From NCBI GenBank assembly GCA_016790425.1, contig JAEUPF010000025.1:1-64000 (forward strand): a stretch of 64,000 nt of DNA, given 5' to 3'. This DNA comes from Rubrivivax sp. Its GTDB lineage: Bacteria; Pseudomonadota; Gammaproteobacteria; Burkholderiales; Burkholderiaceae_C. The notes under the pieces were generated by a model that did not search any database, was not told the origin of the DNA, and worked only from the letters and a program-made list of their open reading frames with translations. Below, in pieces: positions 19,190-27,325 of this stretch; the first letter of the stretch is position 1; each line of letters opens with the position of its first letter. Position numbers and translations under genes: made by a program.

Positions 19190-19660
19190 ATGACGACGCC
19201 TGCCGACCCCCCCTCACGCTGGCTGGACGACTTCCACGCCGGCGAGGTGTTCGAGTTCGGCGACGAGGCGGTCACCGCGGAGGAGATCGTCGCCTTCGCG
19301 AGCCGCTTCGACCCGCAGCCGTTCCACCTCGATGCCGCGGCCGGCGCCAGGACGCACTTCGGCGGCCTCGTCGCCAGCGGCTGGCACACCGCCTCGCTGA
19401 TGATGCGGATGCTCGTGCAGCATTTCATCCCGCGCGCCAGCAGCCTGGGCTCGCCCGGCATCGACGAGTTGCGCTGGCTGCGTCCGGTGCGCCCCGGCGA
19501 CCGCCTGCGCGCACGCCTGACGGTGATCGAGGTGAAGCCCTCGCGCTCCAAGCCCGACCGCGGCGTGCTGCACCAGCGCACCGAAGTGCTGAACCAGCAC
19601 GGCGAGACGGTGATGACCTGCCTCGGCATGGGCATGTACCTGCGCGCGCCGCAGCGCTGA
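19190..19660 (+). CDS. MaoC-family hotdog dehydratase
   Basis: A 156-residue hotdog-fold protein of the MaoC/(R)-hydratase family. The hydratase signature is visible: FASRFDPQPFHLDAAAGA (about residues 28-45; Asp and His are the catalytic pair), followed by FGGLVASGWHTASLMMRM. Such enzymes hydrate enoyl-CoA, supplying (R)-3-hydroxyacyl-CoA for PHA or acting in fatty-acid and other acyl-CoA pathways; the exact substrate is unknown. ATG 19190 gives MTTPADPPSRWLDDF, the normal family start; a longer frame from 19115 is unlikely. It is convergent with the GH15 gene, 7 bp apart. Confidence 0.88.
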   Translation: MTTPADPPSRWLDDFHAGEVFEFGDEAVTAEEIVAFASRFDPQPFHLDAAAGARTHFGGLVASGWHTASLMMRMLVQHFIPRASSLGSPGIDELRWLRPVRPGDRLRARLTVIEVKPSRSKPDRGVLHQRTEVLNQHGETVMTCLGMGMYLRAPQR

Positions 19661-19667
19661 GCCGGCC

Positions 19668-21599
19668 TCAGCCCGCGCGGCGGCCGGGGTCGATGCCCGC
19701 CGCGCCGCCACCGGCGCCGGTCTCCAGCCTGAGCGCCTGCGCCGCCGCGATGTGCGCCAGGTGCGTCAGCCCTTGCGGGTAGTTGCCGAGCAACTCGCCG
19801 CTGGCGCTGTCGAACTCCTCGGCAAAGAGGCCGAGGTCGCTGGCGCAGGCGACGACGCGCTCGAAGATCGCGCGCGCCTTGTCGCGGCGGCCTTGTCGGG
19901 CCAGGCATTCGGCGAGCCAGAACGCACACGGCAGGAAAGCGCCCTCGCCCGCGCGCAGGCCGTCGTCGGCGGTATAGCGGCGGATCAGGCCGCCGGCATC
20001 GAGCCCCTGGGCGATGGCGTCGGCGGTGGCGATCATCCGCGGGTCGTCGTAGGCGACGAAGCCGACCTCGGGCAGCAGCAGCAAGGCCGCGTCGAGGTCG
20101 CCGCTGCCGAAGGCGGCGACGAAGTGGCCGTGCGCGCGGTCGAAGCCTTGCGTCTCGATGGCCGAGCGGATCTCGTCGCGCGCGGCACGCCAGCGCGGCA
20201 GCGGCGCGGGCAGGCCGTGCCGCTCGGCAAGCTCGATGCCGCGCCGCGCCGCCGCCCAGCACATCACCTTCGAGTGCACGAAGTGGCGCGGCTCGCCGCG
20301 CACTTCCCAGATGCCGCGGTCGGGCCGTTGCCAGCGCGTGATCGCCAGCTCCACGGTGCCGGCGAGGAAGCTCCAGTAGTGCTCGTCGGGGCGGTTGCCG
20401 CGCTCGCTCCAGCGGCCGGCCAGCTCCAGCAGCAGGCCGTACATGTCGGCCTGGTACTGCTTCTCGGCGGCGTTGCCGATGCGCACCGGCCGCGAGCCGC
20501 GCCAGCCGGCGACATGTTCGAGCACCACCTCCGTCAGCCGCCGCTTGCCGTCCACCGCCACCAGCACCTGCATCTGCTCGCCGCTGCCCGCGGCGCTGCG
20601 CTGCATGAAGCGGCGGAAGCCGTCGGCTTCGGCCACGCAGCCGAGGCTGGACAAGGCGCGCGCGGTGAACACCGAGTCGCGGATCCAGCTGTAGCGGTAG
20701 TCCCAGTTGCGTTCGCCGCCCACGCGCTCGGGCAGCGAGGTCGTCGGCGCGGCGATGATGGCGCCGGTGGGCGCGAAGGTCAGCGCCTTGAGCACGATCG
20801 CCGAGCGCACGATGCACGCGCCCGGCCGGCCCGGCACGGTGATCTTCGAGGCCCAGTCGTGCCACCACGCCAGCGTCTCGTCGAGGTGGTCTTCCAGTTC
20901 CACCGGCGTATGCGCGTCGGGCTGCTGCGCGTGCAGTTCCTCGGGCGACACGTAGCGCATGCCCAGGCGCCGCCGCTCGCCCGCGTTGAGCTCGATCTCG
21001 GCAACGAGGTCGTGCTCGCCGGCACGCGCCAGCGCGATGTCGCCGGCCAGCAGCAGACCCATGTTGCTGCCCACCGCGCAGTGCGCGTTGGCGCTGAAGC
21101 GGTACAGCCACGGCTTGATGTCGCCGTAGTCCAGCCTCGGCGAGAACTCGACGCGAAGGCGCATCGAGCCGTGCAGGCATTCGAGCACGCGCACGAGCTC
21201 GCGCCGCGGCCGGTCGCGCCCGCCCTGGCGCATCGCGAAGAAGTCGAGCAGGCGCACCGCGCCCGTGCTCGTTTCGAACGTGGTCGCCAGCACGAGGCTG
21301 TCGCCGAGGTACTCGCGCCGCGTGCGAAAGGCGTCGCCGGCCGGCGGGGTCGGCGGGGTCGGCGCGGTCGGCGCGATCGGCGCGACGGGCACGATGGGCG
21401 TGATCGAGAAGTGGCCGCCGCGCTGGCGGTCGAGCAGGCGGCCGAAGCAGCTGTCGGAATCGAAGCGCGGCAGGCAGCACCAGTCGATCGAGCCGTCGCT
21501 GGCCACCAGGGCGGCCGAGTGGCAGTCGCCGACGAGCGCGTAGTCGGCGATCGGCCGGTCGCTTCGCCCGGCTGCGGCGCCGGCCACGGCGCTGCTCAC
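19668..21599 (-). CDS. Glycoside hydrolase family 15 (glucoamylase/trehalase-like)
   Basis: A 643-residue protein. The N-terminal beta-sandwich domain begins PIADYALVGDCHSAALVASD, standard for bacterial GH15 proteins, and the (alpha/alpha)6 barrel carries ERNWDYRYSWIRDS (about residues 297-310) and the later EEFDSASGELLGNYPQGLTH block typical of the C-terminus. There is no signal peptide, so it acts in the cytoplasm, probably on trehalose or short alpha-glucans. An Ala/Pro/Thr-rich loop (about 75-92) is encoded by short repeats. The start is GTG, overlapping the PPC gene stop by 4 bases (GTGA). Confidence 0.92.
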   Translation of the reverse strand: MSSAVAGAAAGRSDRPIADYALVGDCHSAALVASDGSIDWCCLPRFDSDSCFGRLLDRQRGGHFSITPIVPVAPIAPTAPTPPTPPAGDAFRTRREYLGDSLVLATTFETSTGAVRLLDFFAMRQGGRDRPRRELVRVLECLHGSMRLRVEFSPRLDYGDIKPWLYRFSANAHCAVGSNMGLLLAGDIALARAGEHDLVAEIELNAGERRRLGMRYVSPEELHAQQPDAHTPVELEDHLDETLAWWHDWASKITVPGRPGACIVRSAIVLKALTFAPTGAIIAAPTTSLPERVGGERNWDYRYSWIRDSVFTARALSSLGCVAEADGFRRFMQRSAAGSGEQMQVLVAVDGKRRLTEVVLEHVAGWRGSRPVRIGNAAEKQYQADMYGLLLELAGRWSERGNRPDEHYWSFLAGTVELAITRWQRPDRGIWEVRGEPRHFVHSKVMCWAAARRGIELAERHGLPAPLPRWRAARDEIRSAIETQGFDRAHGHFVAAFGSGDLDAALLLLPEVGFVAYDDPRMIATADAIAQGLDAGGLIRRYTADDGLRAGEGAFLPCAFWLAECLARQGRRDKARAIFERVVACASDLGLFAEEFDSASGELLGNYPQGLTHLAHIAAAQALRLETGAGGGAAGIDPGRRAG

Positions 21600-22030
21600 G
21601 GCACGATCAGCGCCAGCCCGGTGGCGGGGTCGGTGCGGCGGCGCAGGTACGAAGGCGACTCGACCAGCATCACTTCGAGCGTCGGCCGCACGCGCGCTTG
21701 CAGCAAGTGGCCGCCCCAGGCCGAGCCGTCGCGCTTGGCGACGACCACGTGCGCGTGCACCTTCGGCACGCCGTCGGGGCCGAGCGCGACATCGCCCACC
21801 AGCGCCACCGCCTCCACCTGCTCGTCGATCGGGATCCGCTCGTAGTCCTTGCGCTGCAGATCGAAGAAGCCGAGCACCACGCTGTCGAAGGCGCCGATGC
21901 CGGTGAAGCGCGCGGCATCGAGCCGCTCGTCGGCAGCGAAGCGGGCCAGGCCGGCGAGCGCTTCGTCGCCGGTTTCGAAAACGACGGCGTAGGTGCGCTC
22001 GGGCGCTTCGTTGATCAGCTTGTGCTTCAT
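21596..22030 (-). CDS. PPC/DUF296-domain protein
   Basis: A 144-residue single-domain PPC (DUF296) protein, a compact trimer-forming fold also found fused to AT-hook motifs in plants. Recognisable segments: TYAVVFETGDEALAGLARFA, FTGIGAFDSVVLGFFDLQRK and VPKVHAHVVVAKRDGSAWGG, where the paired histidines suggest a bound metal or ligand. The bacterial function is unknown. It sits in the middle of an SDR-PPC-GH15 set, overlapping the GH15 start by 4 bases, so a regulatory or ligand-binding role in sugar metabolism is a guess. Confidence 0.88.
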   Translation of the reverse strand: MKHKLINEAPERTYAVVFETGDEALAGLARFAADERLDAARFTGIGAFDSVVLGFFDLQRKDYERIPIDEQVEAVALVGDVALGPDGVPKVHAHVVVAKRDGSAWGGHLLQARVRPTLEVMLVESPSYLRRRTDPATGLALIVP

Positions 22031-22064
22031 CGGGGGCGCCGGCCCTGCAACGGCGAGATCGGCA

Positions 22065-22889
22065 TCAGCCGTTGCCGCGGAAGGCCGGGAACAGGCTCAT
22101 GCCACCGTCGACGACGAGGCACGCGCCGTTGACGTAGTCCGAAGCGTCGCTGGCCAGCCAGACGACGGCGCGCGCCACGTCGTCGACCTCACCGACGCGG
22201 CCGTAAGGAATCAGCTCGAGCAGCCGCGCTTCGGCCTCGGGCGTGCGCCAGGCGTCGCGGTTGATGGCCGTGCGGATCGCGCCCGGCGCGACGCGGTTGA
22301 CGCGCACCTGATGCGCGGCCAGCTCCTGCGCCATCGTCGCCACCAGCATCGCCACACCGCCCTTGGACGCCGCGTAGTTCGCATGCCCGGCCCACGGAAT
22401 GGTCTCGTGCACCGACGAGATGCAGACGATCTTGCCGGCCGCGCGCGAGACGCCGCCGCCAGCGCCGCGGCGCAGGAACTCGCGCGCCGCCTCGCGGCAG
22501 CACAGGAAGCAGCCGGTGAGGTTGACGGCGATGACGCGGTTCCAGTCGGCCAGGCTCATCTCGTGCAGCGGCGCGTCGCGCTGGATGCCGGCGTTGGCCA
22601 CCAGGATGTCGAGCCGGCCCCACCGGCCCAGCACGGCATCGAACATCGAGCGCACCTCAGCCTCGTCGCTCACGTCGGCGCGCACCGGCATCGCTTCGCC
22701 GCCGTCGCCGGCGATGCGGCGCGCGACGGCGGCGGTTTCGGCTTCGGCGGCGGCGTCGCGGTGGTTGAGCGCCACGCGCGCGCCCGCGCCGGCCAGTGCC
22801 GCCGCGCACGCGGCACCGATGCCGCGCGTGGCGCCCGTGACGAGCGCGACCTGACCGGCGAGCGCGCCTGCGGCGGTTCGGCTGCCCAT
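22065..22889 (-). CDS. SDR-family oxidoreductase, glucose 1-dehydrogenase-like
   Basis: A 274-residue classical short-chain dehydrogenase. The Rossmann motif is TGATRGIG (about residues 17-24), then NAGIQRDAP, the catalytic serine in CISSVHETIP, and YAASKGG with catalytic Tyr and Lys; it ends VNGACLVVDGGMSLFPAF. It resembles NAD(P)-dependent glucose 1-dehydrogenases. As first gene of the SDR-PPC-GH15 set it could oxidise glucose released by the hydrolase; this is inferred from context. ATG 22889 is chosen because the residues upstream have no family counterpart. Confidence 0.88.
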   Translation of the reverse strand: MGSRTAAGALAGQVALVTGATRGIGAACAAALAGAGARVALNHRDAAAEAETAAVARRIAGDGGEAMPVRADVSDEAEVRSMFDAVLGRWGRLDILVANAGIQRDAPLHEMSLADWNRVIAVNLTGCFLCCREAAREFLRRGAGGGVSRAAGKIVCISSVHETIPWAGHANYAASKGGVAMLVATMAQELAAHQVRVNRVAPGAIRTAINRDAWRTPEAEARLLELIPYGRVGEVDDVARAVVWLASDASDYVNGACLVVDGGMSLFPAFRGNG

Positions 22890-23203
22890 CGGAAACTGCC
22901 TTCGTCGGACCCTGGGGTGCCGAGGCGGCAAACCGGATTCCCGCTGCGGGCGAGGTCTCGCGGGAGGGGAACCCCGACCTGATCGTTCGGCTCAGGACGG
23001 CGAAGGCGGTGCGGCGAGTGCCGTGCGTGCCGTGCGTGCCGTGCGTGCCGTGAGCATCGCCAACGCGGCGCACGCGGCGAACGCTGCGGCTGCCGCGCGC
23101 CTGGCAAGCGCGACGAACTTCCGCGCGAGGCGCTCGATGCTGCGCTCGTGGGTGACCACGCGGTGCGTGCCGATGCCGCTCGGCTTCACTTCCACGAGGT
23201 GTT
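22890..23203. other. Gene-free spacer between the SDR operon and tRNA-Lys
   Basis: This 314-bp stretch should hold the promoter of the SDR-PPC-GH15 operon at its left end, though no clear -35/-10 pair is visible. It contains four 9-bp units of gccgtgcgt type (23020-23055). Open frames here (22992-23264 minus, 23023-23268 plus) run through the tRNA and have Ala/Arg low-complexity composition, so I call none of them. The rightmost part is ordinary-looking GC-rich spacer. Confidence 0.6.
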
Positions 23204-23279
23204 TGGTGGGCCCTGTAGGACTCGAACCTACGACCAACGGATTAAGAGTCCGCTGCTCTACCAACTGAGCTAAGAGCCC
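23204..23279 (-). tRNA. tRNA-Lys (anticodon CTT)
   Basis: The minus-strand sequence folds as a full cloverleaf. The acceptor stem is GGGCTCT with AGGGCCC, the D-arm contains AGCTCAGTTGGTAGAGC, and the anticodon arm is CGGA-CTCTTAA-TCCG giving CTT. The T-arm contains GTTCGAGTC, and the 3' CCA is encoded in the genome (23204-23206). Its partner tRNA-Lys(TTT) lies 73 bp upstream in the same orientation. Confidence 0.97.
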
Positions 23280-23352
23280 CGTGTCCCGCTGCGCGTGGCC
23301 GGGCGGCCTTGCGCTTCGCGACTGTGAATCGCCGGACTTTCGTTGGATCCGG

Positions 23353-23428
23353 TGGTGGGTCGTGCAGGATTCGAACCTGCGACCAACGGATTAAAAGTCC
23401 GCTGCTCTACCGACTGAGCTAACGACCC
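23353..23428 (-). tRNA. tRNA-Lys (anticodon TTT)
   Basis: A complete cloverleaf on the minus strand. The acceptor stem is GGGTCGT with ACGACCC, the D-arm contains AGCTCAGTCGGTAGAGC, and the anticodon arm is CGGA-CTTTTAA-TCCG giving TTT. The T-arm contains GTTCGAATC, and CCA is encoded at 23353-23355. It shares most of its body with the neighbouring tRNA-Lys(CTT), which suggests a tandem duplication with anticodon change. Confidence 0.97.
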
Positions 23429-23461
23429 GTCCGTAGACAGCGGCGCAGTATACCGGCGCGC

Positions 23462-24571
23462 TCAGGCGCTCTCGCGCGCGCGGCCCGGGGGCGGCCCCGG
23501 ACTGTCGATGACGCGCGACACCGCGGCGGCCGCGGCGACGAAGCCGAAGGTGGCCGTGACCATCACGCTGGAGCCGTAGCCGGCGCAGTTGAGGCTGCCG
23601 TCGCTGGCAGGCGCGGGCCCGCAGGCGGGCGCATCCCCGGCCCCAGCGGCTGCGACCGCTGGGACGGGCGCAGCCACCGGCTCGCGCGAGAACACGCAGG
23701 TGAGGCCGCCGCGCGCTGGCCGGGCGGCAGTGCGCGGCGCCTGGCGGCCGTCGCCACGCGCGATCACACCCGCGCGGCGCAGCCGCTGCCGCAGCGCCGC
23801 CAGCAGCGGGTCGTGCGTCACCTCGGCGAGGTCGGCCACCTCCACCGCCTCGGGCCGCCGCTTGCCGCCGGCAGCGCCGGCGATGACGCAAGGCACCTTG
23901 GCGCGCAGGCACCAGCGGGCGAGCACTTCCTTGGCGCGCACGTCGTCACAGGCGTCGATGACGGCGTCGATCGCCGCAGCGCAGGCGGCCTCGGTCGCCT
24001 CCGTCGCCTCGGTCGCCACGGTCGCCCCTGTCGCCCCAGTCGCCTCTGTCGCCTCTGTCGCCTCTGTCGCCTCTGTCGCCTCTGTCGCTTCTTGCGCATC
24101 GGGCACCACGGTCGCACCGGTCGCACCCGTTGCGCCGGCCGCAGCGGTGCGCGCGAGACCCGGCGCCAGCAGCGCCGGCCAGTTGCCGGCCTCGGCGAAC
24201 TCCTCGACGGCGCGGACGCGGCAGCCCGGGTGGATGAGCGCGATGCGCTCGGCCAGCGCCTGCACCTTCGCCTGCCCCAGCGTTTGCGTGAGCGCTTGCA
24301 CCTGGCGGTTGATGTTGGACTCGGCCACGTGGTCGAGGTCGACCAGCACGAGTTCGGCCACGCCCGAGCGCGCCAGCGCCTCGGCCGCCCATGAGCCGAC
24401 GCCGCCCACGCCCACCACGGCGATGCGCGCCGAGCGCAGCTTCGCGTAGCCGGCCTCGCCGTACAGCCGCCGCAAGGCGCCGAAGCGCCGCTCGAGGTCG
24501 GCCTCGTCCGCGGCGGCGGCAAAGGCGCCAGCAGGCCGGGCGTCGCCGAGGCGAGGCTCGGGCGCGTTCAC
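23462..24571 (-). CDS. tcdA: tRNA threonylcarbamoyladenosine dehydratase with repeat insert
   Basis: A 369-residue ThiF/E1-like enzyme that cyclises t6A37 of tRNAs to ct6A using ATP. The nucleotide-binding loop is VVGVGGVGSWAAEALARSG (about residues 52-70), followed by VLVDLDHVAESNINRQ and the later DACDDVRAKEVLARW and GKRRPEAVEVADLAEVTHDP blocks. Between them (about residues 140-195) is an EAT/GAT low-complexity insert encoded by a 9-nt repeat, absent from ordinary TcdA of about 270 residues. The GTG start overlaps the YeeE stop (GTGA) and has GGAG 8 bases ahead. Its tRNA substrate class is encoded next door. Confidence 0.92.
   Translation of the reverse strand: MNAPEPRLGDARPAGAFAAAADEADLERRFGALRRLYGEAGYAKLRSARIAVVGVGGVGSWAAEALARSGVAELVLVDLDHVAESNINRQVQALTQTLGQAKVQALAERIALIHPGCRVRAVEEFAEAGNWPALLAPGLARTAAAGATGATGATVVPDAQEATEATEATEATEATEATGATGATVATEATEATEAACAAAIDAVIDACDDVRAKEVLARWCLRAKVPCVIAGAAGGKRRPEAVEVADLAEVTHDPLLAALRQRLRRAGVIARGDGRQAPRTAARPARGGLTCVFSREPVAAPVPAVAAAGAGDAPACGPAPASDGSLNCAGYGSSVMVTATFGFVAAAAAVSRVIDSPGPPPGRARESA
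23994..24137. repeat. 9-nt tandem array (16 units) inside tcdA
   Basis: The array keeps a strict 9-base period for 144 bp. It contains five perfect gtcgcctct units (24039-24083) and one gtcgcttct (24084-24092), flanked on the left by five degenerate gtcgccnnn units (23994-24038) and on the right by two diverged and three gtcgcaccn-like units to 24137. On the coding strand the units read Glu-Ala-Thr or Gly-Ala-Thr. Because the unit is 9 nt, gain or loss of copies keeps the reading frame. Confidence 0.9.
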
Positions 24572-25683
24572 GCCTGCCGCTCCAGCCGCCACGCCTGGTA
24601 GCGCAGCGCCGCCACCGCGCCGGCGAGGATGCCCGCCAGCGCGACGAAGCTGCCCAGCGCCAGCGTCGACACGCCGGTGATCCCCTGCCCGATCGTGCAG
24701 CCGAGCGCAGTGACGCCGCCCACGCCCATCAGCACGCCGCCGGCCAGGTGGTTGGCGGTGTCCTCGGTGCTGGCGAAGCCTTCCCAGCGGAAGGTCTTCG
24801 TCGCCAGCGCCACTGCCGCCGAGCCGAGCAAGACGCCGGCGACGCTGGCGATGCCGAAGCCGACGACGCGTGTCTTGTCGCTGAAGAGGATCAGCCAGTC
24901 CAGCGTGGCCGCCACCGGCGCCACGAAGGTGAGCGACTCCATGCGGTTGCCCTGCGTGGCGACGAAGGTCTCCTCCAGCGTCAGCGGATGCTCGGCGAGG
25001 TGGCCGAAGACGCCGGTCACCCACCAGCCGCCGACAACGGCCAGGCCGACGCCGACGCCGCCGAGCCAGGTCTGGCCGCGCCGCCCCTCGGGCCGCCGCA
25101 GCACGAACGCCAGCAGCGCCAGCGCCAGCAGCGTGCCGGCCAGCGGCGCGATCGTTCGCACCGGGCCGGCGCCGGCGGCGGCGAGCAGCGAGGGCAGGTC
25201 CTGCCCCGCCGGCAGCGCCACCGCCACCCGGTCGACGCTGGCCACGCGCGCCACGCCGACGATGCCGCGCAGCGTGGCGTAGGCCGCCAGGCCGAGCACG
25301 ACGAACACCACCAGCGACTTCAAGCTGCCGCCGCCGATGCGCACCAGCGTCTTGCTGCCGCAGCCCGAGCCCAGCACCATGCCGAAGCCGAACAGCGCGC
25401 CGCCCAGCGCATTGGACAGCGGCAGCCAGTTCGGCGCTGCGTACAGCGTGTGCTTGGCCTGCACGAGACCGAGACCGACGAGCGCGTTGAAGCCGAGCAT
25501 CGCCGTGGCCATCGCCACGAGCCACATGCACATGCGCTGCCACTCGCCCATGTTGACGATGTCGGCCACCGCGCCCATGGTGCAGAAATGGGTGCGCTGC
25601 GCGACCGCGCCGAACAGCACGCCGAGCGCGAACGCCGCCCACAGCACCTGCTGCACCAGGGCGGCGAGGCCGGCTTCGGTCAT
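24568..25683 (-). CDS. YeeE/YedE-family sulfur-compound transporter
   Basis: A 371-residue inner-membrane protein with two sulfur-transport repeats. Each repeat carries the conserved Cys/Gly motifs of the thiosulfate transporter TsuA family: HFCTMGAVADI near residue 33, GSGCGSKTLVRIGGG near 104, and ALGCTIGQGITGVSTLALGS near 330. About ten transmembrane helices are predicted. It probably imports thiosulfate or a related sulfur species. It overlaps tcdA by 4 bases; since TcdA homologues are often paired with cysteine-desulfurase systems, a sulfur link is conceivable but not shown. Confidence 0.9.
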   Translation of the reverse strand: MTEAGLAALVQQVLWAAFALGVLFGAVAQRTHFCTMGAVADIVNMGEWQRMCMWLVAMATAMLGFNALVGLGLVQAKHTLYAAPNWLPLSNALGGALFGFGMVLGSGCGSKTLVRIGGGSLKSLVVFVVLGLAAYATLRGIVGVARVASVDRVAVALPAGQDLPSLLAAAGAGPVRTIAPLAGTLLALALLAFVLRRPEGRRGQTWLGGVGVGLAVVGGWWVTGVFGHLAEHPLTLEETFVATQGNRMESLTFVAPVAATLDWLILFSDKTRVVGFGIASVAGVLLGSAAVALATKTFRWEGFASTEDTANHLAGGVLMGVGGVTALGCTIGQGITGVSTLALGSFVALAGILAGAVAALRYQAWRLERQA

Positions 25684-25723
25684 CGCGTTCGAGTGGCCGC
25701 GATCCCGGCGCGGTGCCCCGCGC

Positions 25724-26581
25724 CTAACGGGCGGGCAGCGTGGCCAGCCGGTCGCGCCCGGCCTGCGCCGCTTCGGAGGTGGGGTAGGTCTTGATCAGTT
25801 CCTGCAGCGTCGCGCGCGCGCCGCGGTTGTCCTTCGTCTCGGCCTGGCTGTTGGCCAGCGCCAGCAGCGCCTCGGGCGCGCGCGGGTGGTCGGGCGCGCC
25901 GGCCACGAAGGCGCGGAAGGCGTCGATCGCGCCCTTGTAGTCGCGCTTGCCGTACAGCGCATTGCCGAGCCAGAAGCGCACCTGGTTCGTGTACGGGCTG
26001 CCGGCATAGCGGCGCTGGAAGTTCGTGAGCGACGCCGCAGCGCGGTCGAAGTCGCCGCCGCGCATCACCGCCATCGCGTCGTCGAAGGTCTTGCGCTCTT
26101 CCTGGTCGACGCTGAACTCGCGGCCGTCGATCGTCACCTTCACCGGCTCCAGCCGGCGCAGGCGGTCGTCCAGCGTCTGGCCGATGTCGCGGCTGCGCCG
26201 CTGCAGCTCGGCCACGTCGCGTGCCAGCGTCTCGTCGCTGCCGCGCAGGCGCGCCACTTCGGCGCGCATCGCCTCGAGCTGGTTGTTCAGCTCCAGCATG
26301 CTGCGCTTGAGCACGCCGATCTGCTCGACGAGCTGGGCGTTCAGCGAAGTGAGCTGGGCGGTGATCTCGGCGTCGCGCGCCTTGGCCGCCTCTTCGGTCT
26401 GGGTGACGCGGGCGCGCAGGTCGATGACGGCCTTGCGCGCCTCGTCGTCCTTGAAGAGCTGGGCCTGCGCCGGCAGGCCGGCCGCGGCCACGGCCAGCGC
26501 GACCGCCGCGCTGCGCCAGGCGGCCCGCGCGGGCAGCGCTCGGGCGAGAGAGAGCACAGCAGCGGCGGCGGCTTGGGTCAT
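25724..26581 (-). CDS. cpoB: Cell division coordinator CpoB (YbgF)
   Basis: A 285-residue periplasmic protein. The signal peptide covers about 1-41 (ending AQA), followed by an N-terminal coiled-coil trimerisation segment (about 50-120) and a C-terminal TPR domain starting FDDAMAVMRGGDFDRAAASL, with NQVRFWLGNALYGKRDYKGA and the last repeat near PTSEAAQAGRDRLATL. It links outer-membrane constriction to septal peptidoglycan synthesis through TolA and PBP1B. The ATG overlaps the pal stop (ATGA). It is the last of the tolB-pal-cpoB set. Confidence 0.93.
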   Translation of the reverse strand: MTQAAAAAVLSLARALPARAAWRSAAVALAVAAAGLPAQAQLFKDDEARKAVIDLRARVTQTEEAAKARDAEITAQLTSLNAQLVEQIGVLKRSMLELNNQLEAMRAEVARLRGSDETLARDVAELQRRSRDIGQTLDDRLRRLEPVKVTIDGREFSVDQEERKTFDDAMAVMRGGDFDRAAASLTNFQRRYAGSPYTNQVRFWLGNALYGKRDYKGAIDAFRAFVAGAPDHPRAPEALLALANSQAETKDNRGARATLQELIKTYPTSEAAQAGRDRLATLPAR

Positions 26582-27192
26582 TGCTTGTCCTTGAGTTCAG
26601 CGCGGCGGTTCTTGGCCCAGGCGGCTTCGTCGCTGCCGGCGGCGGCGGGGCGTTCCTTGCCGTAACTCACCGCTTCGAGCTGCTGCTCGCCCACGCCCAG
26701 CAGCGTCATCGAGCGCAGCACCGCCTCGGCGCGCTTCTGGCCCAGCGCCAGGTTGTACTCGCGGCCGCCGCGCTCGTCGGTGTGGCCTTCGATCACCATG
26801 TGCCGGCTCTTGTTGCCGGCCAGCGCGCGGGCGTGCCCTTCGATGAGCGGCTTGAACTCGTCGCGGATGGCAAAGCTGTCGAAGTCGAAGTAGACGACGC
26901 GCTGGCTCGGCGCGGCCAGCAGCGCCGAGTTGCCCGCGGCACCGGCGCCGGCGCGCGTGAGGTCGACGTTGGCCACCTGCGATTGCGGCGTGCCGCTCGA
27001 ACTGGCCCCGGCGCCGCCGGCCGTGCCGCTGCCGGCCGGCGCCGTGCTGCGGCTTTCGACGACCGGCAGCTTGTCCGGCGTGATGGGCGCCGAATCGCAC
27101 GCGGCCAGCACCGCGACAGCGGCCAGCGCCACGGCGCCGAACAGCGCCCGCGGGCCGCGCGAAGGGGTCTGAAGGTTCATCGTCGTGGGCAT
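26578..27192 (-). CDS. pal: Peptidoglycan-associated lipoprotein Pal
   Basis: A 204-residue outer-membrane lipoprotein. Signal peptide with lipobox VLAAC (about Cys32), a Gly/Ser/Ala-rich linker, then the OmpA-like peptidoglycan-binding domain from about residue 92: VVYFDFDSFAIRDEFKPLIE, HMVIEGHTDERGGREYNLAL, RAEAVLRSMTLLGV. The ATG at 27192 (MPTTMNLQ) has GGAG and AAGG directly ahead; ATG 27180, four codons later, is an alternative. It belongs to the tolB-pal-cpoB transcription unit and anchors the outer membrane to the wall. Confidence 0.94.
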   Translation of the reverse strand: MPTTMNLQTPSRGPRALFGAVALAAVAVLAACDSAPITPDKLPVVESRSTAPAGSGTAGGAGASSSGTPQSQVANVDLTRAGAGAAGNSALLAAPSQRVVYFDFDSFAIRDEFKPLIEGHARALAGNKSRHMVIEGHTDERGGREYNLALGQKRAEAVLRSMTLLGVGEQQLEAVSYGKERPAAAGSDEAAWAKNRRAELKDKQ

Positions 27193-27325
27193 CCTTGGCT
27201 CCAGTCTGGAAGAGTCGAACACGGCGGGTTCGAGAGGCACTTGCGGCAAAAGGTTCGCAGGGGAAACTACGCACTCGGCCGCTGTGCCGCGACTTGTCCC
27301 ACGGCCCGGGTCCCCCTGGCCCGGG

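Noticed and set aside
22992..23264. Minus-strand 90-codon frame reading into the spacer left of tRNA-Lys
   Set aside because: It begins inside the tRNA and the rest is Ala/Arg low complexity partly encoded by a 9-bp repeat; no ribosome-binding site.
23023..23268. Plus-strand frame ending in GPVGLEPTTNGLRVRCSTN
   Set aside because: That peptide is the well-known spurious translation of the antisense of a tRNA gene; the locus is tRNA-Lys.
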